Of a stretch of 64,000 nt of DNA, positions 9,874-18,327 are shown in pieces. Positions within the stretch are counted from its first letter, which is position 1; each line of letters starts with the position of its first letter. A program made the translations under genes and the position numbers. The stretch covers positions 48,962 to 112,961 of the forward strand of contig CAYQCE010000002.1 in NCBI GenBank assembly GCA_964415885.1. Direction: 5' to 3'. Origin of the DNA: CAYQCE01 sp964415885 (GTDB taxonomy: Bacteria > Zixibacteria > MSB-5A5 > JAABVY01 > JAHJOQ01). Under the pieces are notes generated by a model. That model saw only the letters and a program-made list of their open reading frames with translations. It ran no database searches and was not told the origin of the DNA.

Positions 9874-10465
9874 AGTAAGCCTGACCTTCTTCGCTGATGT
9901 GATTCAGACCATTTGCTGCCAATATATGAATCGGTGCTTCGGAATCAAATCAATTCATGGATTGGGGAGAGCTGAACCAGAGCGATTCCGAGAAGCGGCA
10001 TTTGAAGATGTACATAGTCTCCACTAAGTGTCGCTATGCACCAATGCCGACTTCTACGCGTATCGACTGACGTCTGTGATGGTGTTGATTAGCCTGCCAA
10101 AACAGATGCAAACGAATCGTTACTGAACTGATTAGCTCCAATACCTCAGACTCAGGACACTGCTGCCCAAGACGAACTTAGATCAAGAGTCCAACCCGTT
10201 CGGGGCCTCGCCAAAAGATCCGGTGCGAGAAGACCGAGTTCTGTCGATTCTCCCTCCTTTCTCCAGACTCGCCGTCTCCGCCCCCACTCCGGATGCTCCG
10301 TCTCTTGACATAGACGTCCATTTAACAGACTCCGCAATGCTTGTAGACAAGTCCCTCGAGAGAAAGAAGTACATGTCAGTAGTCGCAACTCGGCTATACG
10401 ACGCATCTTCCCCGGTTACAAGCAACCGAGCAGTTATCAACCTATATTATGTGGAAGCAAAGATC
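9874..10465. other. Intergenic region without a recognised gene
   Basis: About 590 bp between the symporter start and tRNA-Ser. The short reading frames in it lack ribosome-binding sites and recognisable composition, and one plus-strand frame runs into the tRNA. I see no repeat, integrase remnant or duplicated tRNA end that would mark an integration site. Confidence 0.5.
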
Positions 10466-10555
10466 TGGCGGAGAGGCAGGGATTCGAACCCTGGGAGCCC
10501 GTGAAGGCTCAACGGTTTTCGAGACCGCCCCGTTCGACCGCTCCGGCACCTCTCC
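10466..10555 (-). tRNA. tRNA-Ser (anticodon CGA)
   Basis: The minus strand folds as a class II tRNA of 87 nt plus an encoded CCA. The acceptor stem is GGAGAGG (10549-10555) with CCTCTCC (10470-10476), discriminator G and CCA at 10466-10468. The anticodon stem GCGGT/ACCGT encloses loop CTCGAAA, so the anticodon is CGA (codon UCG). The long variable arm and the T-loop GGTTCGAATCC fit serine. A promoter lies 47 bp upstream. Confidence 0.95.
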
Positions 10556-10601
10556 GCAGGTCAAGTTCGACTGGCAGTACTACCGTCAAATCTAAACAGC
10601 T

Positions 10602-10629
10602 ATCTTAGCCGAAATCAACGACTTGTCAA
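10602..10629 (-). promoter_or_regulatory. Promoter of tRNA-Ser
   Basis: Minus-strand TTGACA (10624-10629), 16-bp spacer, TAAGAT (10602-10607). Predicted initiation is near 10595, about 40 nt before the mature tRNA 5' end. Confidence 0.6.
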
Positions 10630-10709
10630 GCCATATCTTGAACAGCAGCTCGCAGGAGCAAAGCGCTGCAAGATCACAGCCGAAGTGTGAGTGTCGACCG
10701 AAAAATCGC

Positions 10710-10737
10710 TTGTCAACCCGTGAGATATGCATATATT
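10710..10737 (+). promoter_or_regulatory. Promoter of the Asp-rich secreted protein and barrel pair
   Basis: TTGTCA (10710-10715), 16-bp spacer, TATATT (10732-10737). Initiation is expected near 10744, about 30 nt before the ATG at 10774 with its GGAGGT site at 10764-10769. Confidence 0.55.
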
Positions 10738-10773
10738 ACCAATTGTGTCCTTTTTCGATATGTGGAGGTCGAT

Positions 10774-11220
10774 ATGAAATCTGCCCGCACGTTACTACTC
10801 TTCTCAATGATACTCGCCCTGCCGTTCACCGTACCTCTGTCAACATCGTACGCCGAGGAGGCAGAAGCAGAATCAGCCTGCTTTGTTGATATTGACGGCG
10901 ACGGCATAGATGACAATGCCCGGGATATGAATGATGACGGTATCCCCGATATAATAGCCAACGATGATGAATCTGAAGAGATGTCTGACGTCAAATTTGC
11001 ATCCAACCTCGGCGATTTCTCCGTTTCCATGGCAACCAATGCTGCCGCGGAAAGCAGCAAATCCAGAGCGGGTGCTTTCAGTTCACGCAGATTCTCCGCG
11101 CGCGGGATCTCGAGCGATCGTGGCGGAATCGAATCCAGTGATGGATTCGGGCCGGGAAGCGGGATCGGGATCGGCGCGGTTAAAACGCCGGTCTGTGTCG
11201 GCGGTGTCTGCATCTGGTAG
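10774..11220 (+). CDS. Small secreted Asp-rich, calcium-binding-like protein
   Basis: 148 residues. The ATG at 10774 is chosen because GGAGGT lies 4 bp upstream and a signal peptide (MKSARTLLLFSMILALPFTVPLSTSYA) begins there. Right after the cleavage site come two Asp-rich loops, DIDGDGIDDNARD and MNDDGIPDI, resembling thrombospondin type 3 / calcium-binding repeats. The rest is low-complexity Ser/Arg/Gly-rich sequence ending in PVCVGGVCIW with two cysteines. Size and tail do not match a family I know. The next gene, an outer-membrane barrel, starts 34 bp later on the same strand, so the pair may be co-expressed and functionally linked. A surface-bound or released peptide is possible; function unknown. 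Confidence 0.75.
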   Translation: MKSARTLLLFSMILALPFTVPLSTSYAEEAEAESACFVDIDGDGIDDNARDMNDDGIPDIIANDDESEEMSDVKFASNLGDFSVSMATNAAAESSKSRAGAFSSRRFSARGISSDRGGIESSDGFGPGSGIGIGAVKTPVCVGGVCIW

Positions 11221-11254
11221 GTTTTAATCTCATACTACAGGCAGGAGACAGCTT

Positions 11255-12373
11255 TTGATTCGCACGCTCAGGGTTGGATTGCTACTGCTCGTCGCTTTTT
11301 GCCTGTCGTCTGCAGACTCCGAGGCTCAGAATATAGAGATTGAGCGACGCGTCGTATATGACGATAATCTCCTTCTCGACTCAAACAGCCTCGTAGATTT
11401 CTACATAGCCGACAATATATCGGCCACTATCTACCCAACATCTTTCTTTGAGATCGGTCTTACCGGCGAACATACGTACTACCGTGATATCCAGGGTCTC
11501 GATAATTTCACGGGAGGTCTCGCCCTGACTGCGCTACCGCTGTCCGCAGATTCACCTTACAGCCTCTATCTTGCCTTTAATTTCAGCTCACGCCTGTATG
11601 GCGAGGATTTCGAAAATTTCGACAACAACATGCTTAACAGCAGGGTATCGCTTGGCTACTGGGCACGCGAGAATGTCAACGTGCGAGCGGGTTACTCTTT
11701 TGATGCAACAAAATACGTCGCCAACGACGAGAACGACAAAGAAAGTCACGAAGTCTTCGCAGGGGTCAACTTCTCCTTCCTCGGCGCGAACGCAATCGAC
11801 CTCGAAGGAGGCTATGCACTCGCCGACTACAAGTTTCTTGACCCGTCTCAGGAGTTCATCGACCCGAGCCTGACTTTCGTTACATTCACTGAGGACCAGA
11901 TTCGTGAGTGGCACTTCTCTCCCCGTTACTCGCGACCACTCGGATCAAAAATGGGAATCGGTATAACCTTCATCTACAAGGAGTTCATTGATATTGAGGA
12001 CGCGATTGTCGTCGGTTCGACATTTGAGAGTCTCTCGCCATGGGCAACCGTGTGGCAGGGCAACAGCGTAACCGCAAGCGTCAAGTCATTCCATATCCCC
12101 CATGCCGTGATATCATTCGGCGCGGGTTACTGGAACAAGAGGTTCATTAAGACCCTCGAACAGGATGGCTCAATACTTCGGCTCTCTCAGGTTGAGGCTC
12201 GCGAAGATGAACAGTCCAGGTATTACATCAGCTTTCAGCGTCCCATAAGGGCAACGTCCGGACTGTTCGGCGAGCCGAGTATTCGATTCGAGTACACCAA
12301 CAATACTTCATCTCATGTACTCTATGACTATCATGACTTCGACGTGACATTCAGCCTTAGATTTCGCTTTTAG
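11255..12373 (+). CDS. Outer-membrane beta-barrel protein of unknown family
   Basis: 372 residues starting at a TTG codon 7 nt after a GGAG site (11244-11247). The signal peptide (IRTLRVGLLLLVAFCLSSADSEA) is followed by regularly spaced amphipathic strands (SPYSLYLAFNFSSRLY, VNVRAGYSFDATKYV, SKMGIGITFIYKEFI, PSIRFEYTNN) ending in VTFSLRFRF, the aromatic terminus recognised by the BAM machinery. This predicts a barrel of roughly 16-18 strands. Surface or export function is plausible, but no family name can be given. It shares a transcript with the Asp-rich protein at 10774. A 7-bp hairpin follows the stop. Confidence 0.75.
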   Translation: MIRTLRVGLLLLVAFCLSSADSEAQNIEIERRVVYDDNLLLDSNSLVDFYIADNISATIYPTSFFEIGLTGEHTYYRDIQGLDNFTGGLALTALPLSADSPYSLYLAFNFSSRLYGEDFENFDNNMLNSRVSLGYWARENVNVRAGYSFDATKYVANDENDKESHEVFAGVNFSFLGANAIDLEGGYALADYKFLDPSQEFIDPSLTFVTFTEDQIREWHFSPRYSRPLGSKMGIGITFIYKEFIDIEDAIVVGSTFESLSPWATVWQGNSVTASVKSFHIPHAVISFGAGYWNKRFIKTLEQDGSILRLSQVEAREDEQSRYYISFQRPIRATSGLFGEPSIRFEYTNNTSSHVLYDYHDFDVTFSLRFRF

Positions 12374-12390
12374 TATTACTACACATGAAA

Positions 12391-12408
12391 GTGGATAACT
12401 GTATCCAC
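12391..12408 (+). terminator. Weak hairpin after the barrel gene
   Basis: GTGGATA-ACTG-TATCCAC forms a 7-bp stem with a 4-nt loop, 18 bp after the stop at 12373. No T-tract follows, so termination is doubtful. Confidence 0.3.
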
Positions 12409-12424
12409 CTCAATGAAATACAGC

Positions 12425-12452
12425 TTGATTTAATACAATTTTAGTCTATATT
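12425..12452 (+). promoter_or_regulatory. Promoter of the Omp28/PKD/dockerin gene
   Basis: TTGATT (12425-12430), 16-bp spacer, TATATT (12447-12452). Initiation is expected near 12459, about 43 nt before the ATG at 12502. Confidence 0.55.
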
Positions 12453-12501
12453 TCAAGCAACCTGCAACTAACACACTGCTATGCTTCAGGAGGAGAGTAT
12501 T

Positions 12502-13932
12502 ATGAAACTACGCTATCGATGTAGCGGCTCGATGCTTTTGTGCATCTGCCTCGCGCTGCTAATGGGATCCGCCGCGACCGCGGAGGACTTCAGTCCGTTC
12601 GACCCGGCGAAAAGCCCGATGTCGAACGTCGACCCCGCTCAGATTACCAGCAAAGCAACCACGTTTGACAAATCGGGCGACAGGGCACTCTACCAGGGAG
12701 AGGTTATCCTCTACATCGTAGAACCGGTATCGAATCACTGGCGCAATAATCACAATAACGAGTTTTACAAGATGGCATTCCTGGATTATGCCCTTCGCCA
12801 GAATATCAGCATTACCGAGACCGATACCTTCGAGACAACAGTCGAATGGTACTCTCCCGATCACGGCTTCCCATATATCCTTGAGGACAACATAGCCGTC
12901 GTCGGTGGAGTTTACAACGCTGTCGGTCACCCCGCCTATTCCAACCCGCCGGCTGGAAACCAGTTTACCGCTCACTACAGCGATGCCGCGGCTGAGGCCA
13001 CGCCGGGTAATCCAGGCAGCAACAAGGTCGAGCCCGGCTTTTCACACTCGGTTCTCGTCGAGGAGGGGACAGCGAGCTGGTGCTATTATTGCCAGTTTGT
13101 AATGCCTGCTATCGCAAACATTTATGCATCCGAGGACTATCCGTTCCACTACGTGGCTCTTGTGGATGACAAAGGCTCTACCCTCGGTGACTACCTTGCG
13201 GATCTCAGGCTTCAAACCGAGTACAATATTGCAGGCTTTCCGACAAGCTACGTCGATGGCGGCTACAGGGTCGTAGTTGGCGCAAGTAGCGAGTACAGCG
13301 CAGAGGTTAATCTGAGAAACGCCATCGAGGCATCAGGCATGCGTTCTGTAACCGGACTCGTAATGAAGCTCGACATCGAGTATATCGGCACTTATGAGAT
13401 CCGCGTGCATGTCAAGATATATCAGGGTGATGCTTCAAATCAGGCTCCCACACAACCAGCGACTCCGACCGGTGATGCATACTGTGTTGCGGAGATGGAT
13501 TACTCCTGCACCGCGACCGGCACCGATCCGGATGGCGACGATGTGTATTTCAAGTGGGACTTCGACGGCACCGAAACCGCCTGGTACGGCCCGCATCCAT
13601 CCGGAACGGAACTGACCGGCGAACACGTTTTCAGTACCGCCGGCACGAAGGAAGTCAGGGTGAAAATCAAGGACGAGGACGACATCGAGAGCCCGTGGTC
13701 TGATCCGCTCACAGTCGAGGCAAATCTTTGCGGCGACGCCAACGACTCCGGAGCGATTGATATCGATGATGTTGTCTTCATCATAGCCTATGTCTTCCAG
13801 GGCGGCAGTCCCCCGGTCCCCGAAGTAGCCGGAGACACGAACTGCTCAGGGGCTGTCGACATCGATGACATTGTGTTCGAAATTGCCTACGTATTCCAGG
13901 GTGGCGCTGTTCCCTGCTCTACATGCCAATAG
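12502..13932 (+). CDS. Secreted thioredoxin-fold (Omp28-like) protein with PKD and dockerin domains
   Basis: 476 residues. The ATG at 12502 follows AGGAGGAG (12488-12495) and begins a signal peptide (MKLRYRCSGSMLLCICLALLMGSAATA). The middle third (about 175-280) has the thioredoxin-like pattern HSVLVEEGTASWCYYCQFVMP with a CxxC pair, then a FPTSYVDGG segment carrying the usual cis-Pro; it resembles Omp28-related surface proteins. A PKD-like Ig domain follows (about 305-405, ATGTDPDGDDVYFKWDFDG). The C-terminus from 13729 is a dockerin with two repeats (DANDSGAIDIDDVVF, DTNCSGAVDIDDIVF), opened by LCGD and closed by PCSTCQ. A surface thiol-redox or adhesive role is an inference. It has its own promoter. 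Confidence 0.85.
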   Translation: MKLRYRCSGSMLLCICLALLMGSAATAEDFSPFDPAKSPMSNVDPAQITSKATTFDKSGDRALYQGEVILYIVEPVSNHWRNNHNNEFYKMAFLDYALRQNISITETDTFETTVEWYSPDHGFPYILEDNIAVVGGVYNAVGHPAYSNPPAGNQFTAHYSDAAAEATPGNPGSNKVEPGFSHSVLVEEGTASWCYYCQFVMPAIANIYASEDYPFHYVALVDDKGSTLGDYLADLRLQTEYNIAGFPTSYVDGGYRVVVGASSEYSAEVNLRNAIEASGMRSVTGLVMKLDIEYIGTYEIRVHVKIYQGDASNQAPTQPATPTGDAYCVAEMDYSCTATGTDPDGDDVYFKWDFDGTETAWYGPHPSGTELTGEHVFSTAGTKEVRVKIKDEDDIESPWSDPLTVEANLCGDANDSGAIDIDDVVFIIAYVFQGGSPPVPEVAGDTNCSGAVDIDDIVFEIAYVFQGGAVPCSTCQ

Positions 13933-13968
13933 ACAGCTTGGAGCAGCTTTTGATGTAGCACACAATTC

Positions 13969-13994
13969 AGGGCCGGATTCAAATCCCCGGCCCT
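13969..13994 (+). terminator. GC-rich hairpin after the dockerin gene
   Basis: AGGGCCGG (13969-13976) pairs with CCGGCCCT (13987-13994) around a 10-nt loop, 37 bp after the stop. It is a strong stem but lacks a T-tract, so it may be a processing or attenuating hairpin rather than a true terminator. Confidence 0.45.
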
Positions 13995-14114
13995 ACTCAT
14001 TCCTCCAGCTTTGCTGAGGAGTCGAATCAGCTTGCATGATTCAAGAGAAATGCGTTTCATAGTGTGAGAATCGGCGCGGATCTTCGTACCCGGGAGCTGA
14101 CAGGAATAGACAGC

Positions 14115-16727
14115 ATGATTGCAAGTCGCGAGAGATTTGCGGTACAGTACCGCGTTTTACTCCTACCGATGCTTCTTTTCACTCTACAGATGTTCTGCTC
14201 AGCGCTATACGCTGAGACTCAGAATCCAGCGGATGACGGTCCCCTCGGCAGCTACAAAGTCCAGGCGGTAACAGCTTCTCCGAATATGGTAGTCTGCACA
14301 CACAGATACAATAACCTCTATCTGCCAATCTCAAATTTCGGGTACATCGGTTCCGCCGGCGGTGGCTGGCTGGATTGCGAAACTGAGACGGCGGCCGAGT
14401 CGGCAGTTTTTCCTGCTGGCAGCCGTGTGCAGCATTTGTACGTTGCCTCTCTCTGGATCGGTGCCGTGGTCGGCGAAGACACACTCGTGTCGGTCGGTTT
14501 CAACGGATGGGCATTTCAATACGAGATCCTCCCCTGCTCCGACAAATCGGAATGCACAATCGAGAAGCGATCGAGCAGACCGGCAGACGATGCCTACCAT
14601 CCCGATGCAAAGGCGGATCTGGAGTTCCATACGTCGTTTACGGACACTGTGATTGATAGATCACTGAACGGTGCCGACTGGAACACAAGCCGGGGTCACA
14701 TTCCGCTTAACATCGCGGTAGATCAGACTACATACTCCTGGAGTGTGGACTATGCCCAGGATTTCGTAATTCTCGACTACAAATTCACAAATGTCGGGGT
14801 CGAACCACTTCAGTATCTTTACATCGGCGTGTATAACGACGGTGACGTTGGTCATCAGTCATCCGAGGGCGATATCTACATTGATGACATCTGCGGATTC
14901 AGACAGACATTCCCATCGCAAGCGGGCGGTGGCTATCTCGATACGATAAACTACGCGTGGATAGCGGATAACGATGGTGACGGCGACGACGGCGCGTACA
15001 ATTATCAGAGCGCCACATCAGTTGCAGGGATTCGAGTGATGCGGCTGCCGGGCAGGCTCAAAAAAGTGTCTTTCAACTGGTGGGTTTCGAACAGCAATTC
15101 GGCTCTGGACTGGGGGCCGATGTTCGAGGCCTCGAAACGAAATTTCGGCACCGGTGGATCCGGAACTCCGGAGGGCGATCGAAACAAGTTCTTCACTCTA
15201 TCCAATGGTGAGCAGGACTACGACCAGACCCATGCAGGCCTCGATTACTCGAACTACGGCTGGCTTCCGCCCAACCCGGCCGTTGGAGAGGCAGTCGCGA
15301 CGGGAGGAGACACACGATACTGCGTGTCTGCCGGGCCTTTCACAATCGATCCGGGAGAAACACTGCCTTTCACAATGGCGTATGTTGCGGGCGAAAATCT
15401 TCACCGGAATCCGAGGAACTTCCAGCGCAACATCGTCGACAGGTATGATCCCGAGACATTCTATTCCAATCTCGACTTCAGAGATGTCGCCGACAACGCG
15501 GTCTGGGCAAGCTGGATTTATGACAATCCCGGTTACGACACGGATGGTGACGGCGATCGCGGGCCATACTGGCTAGTTCAAGATACAATCAATGGAAAGG
15601 TTGTCACTGACACGTTCTTCTATGCAGGGGATGGCGTCCCCGACTACAGAGCTGCAAACGCTCCCCCGCCGCCCGTAGTTCGGTATTCAACGACTCACGA
15701 GAGCGTGACGCTTCGATGGAACGGTTATGTATCGGAGACCGCTATCGACCCGTTCACACGGGTTGCGGATTTTGAGGGCTACAAGGTCTACATGGGACGC
15801 CTTCCGCAGCTCAATGAACTTGCGCTTCTCACATCAAACGACTTCTACAATTTCTCCAGAGCGAAGTGGAATGAAACAGACAGCGCATACTCTCTCATCG
15901 GATTACCACTCACGCTCGATTCCCTTGAGAAACTCTACGGTGAGGGCTTCGACCCATCGGATTACCCGTGCAACAGCCGTGAATCGGGGCATTTCGTCGG
16001 AGACGAAATCTACTGCTTCGCGGAACTGGGATGGAATCAATCGATCGACGGCTGGTTGGATGGCGCCTATGCACACGGATCCGGTTCGATCGAGAAAACA
16101 TACGCAGATGAAATCATCGCGGGAACCGTGACTCCCGTCCAGGATTCGAGCAACGCTGATCTCTGGGTCAAGGACTTGAATCCGGTGACAGGGGATTCGA
16201 CACTCTATCACAAGTTTTACGAGTACGAGTACACGATCAACAACTTGCTTCCGTCCGTACCATGGCACTTTTCCGTTACGGCATTCGATTTCGGTGATTT
16301 CAATTTTGGCCTCAATCCGCTCGAGAGCTCACCGATTACAAATCTCGTGGAGATATGGGCGATAAACGACAACAGGGCTGTGCGTGAGAACAAGCTCGAG
16401 GTCATAGTGTATCCGAATCCGTACATTGGAGACGGAAGCTACAATATATCAGGCTATGAAGATGCGAACCGCACCGGATTCGTCGACCATGAGAGACGCC
16501 TGCACTTCGTCAACCTGCCTGCAGAATGCACTATCAAGCTGTTCACCATAAGCGGCGATCTCGTTCGCGAAATCAAGCATCCCGGACCGTTCAGCAATGC
16601 CGAAACTCATGCGACATGGGACCTCCGATCGGCAAACAACGAGCTCGTGGCAAGCGGCATCTACATCTTCCTGGTTGAATCGGCACGGTTTGGCGGGCAG
16701 ATGGGCAAGATTGTCATAGTGCTGTAG
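14115..16727 (+). CDS. Large secreted protein with type IX-like C-terminal sorting domain
   Basis: 870 residues. I place the start at the ATG 14115 (AGGA 9 nt upstream; n-region then LLLPMLLFTLQMFCSALYA), although a GTG at 14064 in frame is possible. Residues of about 60-570 are beta-rich with several Asp-rich loops (DNDGDGDDGAYN, DTDGDGDRGPY). A fibronectin type III-like module follows (VTLRWNGY ... DFEGYKVYMGR). The last 90 residues carry VIVYPNPYIG ... IKLFTISGDLVREI ... WDLRSANNELVASGIYIF ... GKIVIVL, the FlgD-Ig-like / type A sorting domain used by type IX secretion in the Bacteroidetes and relatives. This predicts export and surface attachment or release. The biological target is unknown; no enzyme signature was seen. 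Confidence 0.8.
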   Translation: MIASRERFAVQYRVLLLPMLLFTLQMFCSALYAETQNPADDGPLGSYKVQAVTASPNMVVCTHRYNNLYLPISNFGYIGSAGGGWLDCETETAAESAVFPAGSRVQHLYVASLWIGAVVGEDTLVSVGFNGWAFQYEILPCSDKSECTIEKRSSRPADDAYHPDAKADLEFHTSFTDTVIDRSLNGADWNTSRGHIPLNIAVDQTTYSWSVDYAQDFVILDYKFTNVGVEPLQYLYIGVYNDGDVGHQSSEGDIYIDDICGFRQTFPSQAGGGYLDTINYAWIADNDGDGDDGAYNYQSATSVAGIRVMRLPGRLKKVSFNWWVSNSNSALDWGPMFEASKRNFGTGGSGTPEGDRNKFFTLSNGEQDYDQTHAGLDYSNYGWLPPNPAVGEAVATGGDTRYCVSAGPFTIDPGETLPFTMAYVAGENLHRNPRNFQRNIVDRYDPETFYSNLDFRDVADNAVWASWIYDNPGYDTDGDGDRGPYWLVQDTINGKVVTDTFFYAGDGVPDYRAANAPPPPVVRYSTTHESVTLRWNGYVSETAIDPFTRVADFEGYKVYMGRLPQLNELALLTSNDFYNFSRAKWNETDSAYSLIGLPLTLDSLEKLYGEGFDPSDYPCNSRESGHFVGDEIYCFAELGWNQSIDGWLDGAYAHGSGSIEKTYADEIIAGTVTPVQDSSNADLWVKDLNPVTGDSTLYHKFYEYEYTINNLLPSVPWHFSVTAFDFGDFNFGLNPLESSPITNLVEIWAINDNRAVRENKLEVIVYPNPYIGDGSYNISGYEDANRTGFVDHERRLHFVNLPAECTIKLFTISGDLVREIKHPGPFSNAETHATWDLRSANNELVASGIYIFLVESARFGGQMGKIVIVL

Positions 16728-16749
16728 CGACTCCGCGGCATCATTCCAA

Positions 16750-17112
16750 CTACTGACTCGATGACTGCTCTACGTGTTCACTCGAGTTTTCGAGCTTCGG
16801 GGCTATGAAGTAGTACAGCACGAGTGCCAATCCCGCGAGGATAAACATCGAGGATATGGTAATCTCGTCCTGCACTCGGTATGGCACGAGTCTGCCAATA
16901 ATTACCGCGATCCCTATGCCCATCAAAACCATCCCCCATTTGAGGGATGTAGCTGCGGGGCTGGTCGCACTGAACAGGTAGCGTACCTTCGAATCGACAA
17001 GGCCTTTCTCGATGAGGCGTTTCCTCATGCTGTAGTCGAGAATGATCTTGATAGCCGCGACGATTGCGAAGAACACGATTGCCAGCTGAAATGTGTCATT
17101 GAAGCTCTGCAT
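16750..17112 (-). CDS. Small membrane protein (DUF6249-like)
   Basis: 120 residues with an AGG-rich ribosome site (GGAGGTTCACT-ATG). Three hydrophobic segments are visible: FQLAIVFFAIVAAIKIIL near the N-terminus, WGMVLMGIGIAVIIGRLV and ISSMFILAGLALVLYYFIA. A basic amphipathic stretch RKRLIEKGL lies between the first two, and the tail is polar. This order is typical of DUF6249-like proteins often found beside ECF sigma factors. Here it is divergently placed to the sigma/anti-sigma pair starting at 17237, so it may be part of, or a target of, that regulon. No catalytic residues are evident and the function is unknown. Confidence 0.72.
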   Translation of the reverse strand: MQSFNDTFQLAIVFFAIVAAIKIILDYSMRKRLIEKGLVDSKVRYLFSATSPAATSLKWGMVLMGIGIAVIIGRLVPYRVQDEITISSMFILAGLALVLYYFIAPKLENSSEHVEQSSSQ

Positions 17113-17236
17113 AGTGAACCTCCATCCATAGTATTCTAATCGTTCTATCTCGTTCGACAGGCGCGACCACGAAAAGGTTGCACCACGGTTCCGGATATAC
17201 CTGCAACAATTTCAACCGCAATCCAGTCCAACAGAT

Positions 17237-17824
17237 ATGAGGAGATCATCCGACAAGCATCTGGTGAGGAGAAGTCTTGACGGTGATGGTACCGCATTCG
17301 AACAAATTGTCAGAAGCCACGAACGTCTCGTGGCACACGTGGTCTACCGTATGATCAACGCCGAGCGGGACAGGGAGGATATATGCCAGGACGTGTTCAT
17401 AAAGGTGTATCGCAATCTAGCGACCTTTCAATTCAAGAGCAGACTCTCAACCTGGATTGCGACGATAGCGGTCAACACGTGTAAGAACTATCTGGAGAAG
17501 AGACAGGTGTCACTGTTCGATGACTTGATTCCGGATAACAGCTCTTCGGGAGAGATTGAGACAGATAATCCTGGCCCGGACGAGCTCGCGGAACGCACCG
17601 ATATCGCGGAACATATCAGGTGCGAGATCGAGAAACTGCCGATTCACTACCGCACGGTGCTGACGCTTTATCATCTCGACGAGATGAGCTACAGGGAGAT
17701 CGCCGAGATCACCAGGAAGCCGGAAGGAACGGTCAAGAACTACCTGTTTCGAGCACGTCGTCTGCTCAAGCTGCGACTTACCGCTAAGTACAAGCCGGAG
17801 GAGCTATGGAAAGAGGCCATCTGA
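17237..17824 (+). CDS. ECF-type RNA polymerase sigma factor
   Basis: 195 residues, the normal ECF length. Region 2 (about 22-85) contains DREDICQDVFIKVYRNLATF and SRLSTWIATIAVNTCKNYLEKR, for core binding and -10 recognition. Region 4 (about 130-185) contains LPIHYRTVLTLYHLDEMSYREIAEI and the helix-turn-helix KPEGTVKNYLFRARRLLK, for -35 recognition. No strong Shine-Dalgarno sequence precedes the ATG, so expression may be low. The 3' end overlaps the anti-sigma gene by 19 bp, the usual arrangement for a sigma factor kept inactive by its membrane partner. It probably directs an envelope or stress regulon; targets cannot be named. Confidence 0.93.
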   Translation: MRRSSDKHLVRRSLDGDGTAFEQIVRSHERLVAHVVYRMINAERDREDICQDVFIKVYRNLATFQFKSRLSTWIATIAVNTCKNYLEKRQVSLFDDLIPDNSSSGEIETDNPGPDELAERTDIAEHIRCEIEKLPIHYRTVLTLYHLDEMSYREIAEITRKPEGTVKNYLFRARRLLKLRLTAKYKPEELWKEAI

Positions 17825-18327
17825 CCGACAACGAACTGCAGGCATGCGCCGATCCGGGTGTTGATGGATTCGCTGCAACACTGCGGGAACATGTTGCAGA
17901 GTGTCGTCTATGCCAGAGCAGGATTGATGAATACAATGAGCTGATCGGGGCGCTCAAGACTGACACACTGCCCGCATTGCCGGAGGACTTCGCAGTCAAT
18001 GTCGTATCCAGACTCGGCCTTCAGCCTCGTGAGTCGTTTTTCGAGCGCCACACGGCTGAATTGGTGGGCATCTTCGGCTTTGTTGCTGCCGTCATCGCTC
18101 TATTGTGGGTGACAGGACCATTAGCGATAGCAACCGCCGCCTTGCAGGCAACCTACTCGGTGACATCCTGCTCCCTGTCTGGAATGAGCGTCATTTCACG
18201 AATTACCGAGCATGGCAGGGAGGTCACACTTCTACTGTTCGGATTCTCTACCGTGTTCGCAATGTGGACGGTCGATCGGCTGTTCAGAGTGCGAAACCGT
18301 GTCGGTCGCTCCCTGTTTCTCGCCTGA
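17806..18327 (+). CDS. Membrane-anchored zinc-finger anti-sigma factor
   Basis: 173 residues. The N-terminal cytoplasmic domain carries the zinc anti-sigma signature His29-x3-Cys33-x2-Cys36 (HVAECRLC), which in the ZAS family clamps the cognate ECF sigma factor. Two hydrophobic segments follow (about 85-115, VGIFGFVAAVIALLWV, and about 145-165, VTLLLFGFSTVFAMW). It starts within the sigma gene (19-bp overlap, translational coupling). The C-terminus is short and basic. Its last 96 bp overlap, on the opposite strand, the 3' end of the hypothetical gene at 18232-18600. Release is probably by regulated proteolysis or by zinc/thiol chemistry at the finger; the signal is unknown. Confidence 0.88.
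   Translation: MERGHLTDNELQACADPGVDGFAATLREHVAECRLCQSRIDEYNELIGALKTDTLPALPEDFAVNVVSRLGLQPRESFFERHTAELVGIFGFVAAVIALLWVTGPLAIATAALQATYSVTSCSLSGMSVISRITEHGREVTLLLFGFSTVFAMWTVDRLFRVRNRVGRSLFLA

Noticed and set aside
10183..10440. Minus-strand frame of 85 codons after tRNA-Ser
   Set aside because: No ribosome-binding site, low-complexity product and no relation to neighbours.
10223..10504. Plus-strand frame ending GRDSNPGSP
   Set aside because: The end is the translated T-arm of tRNA-Ser, a classic false gene in databases.
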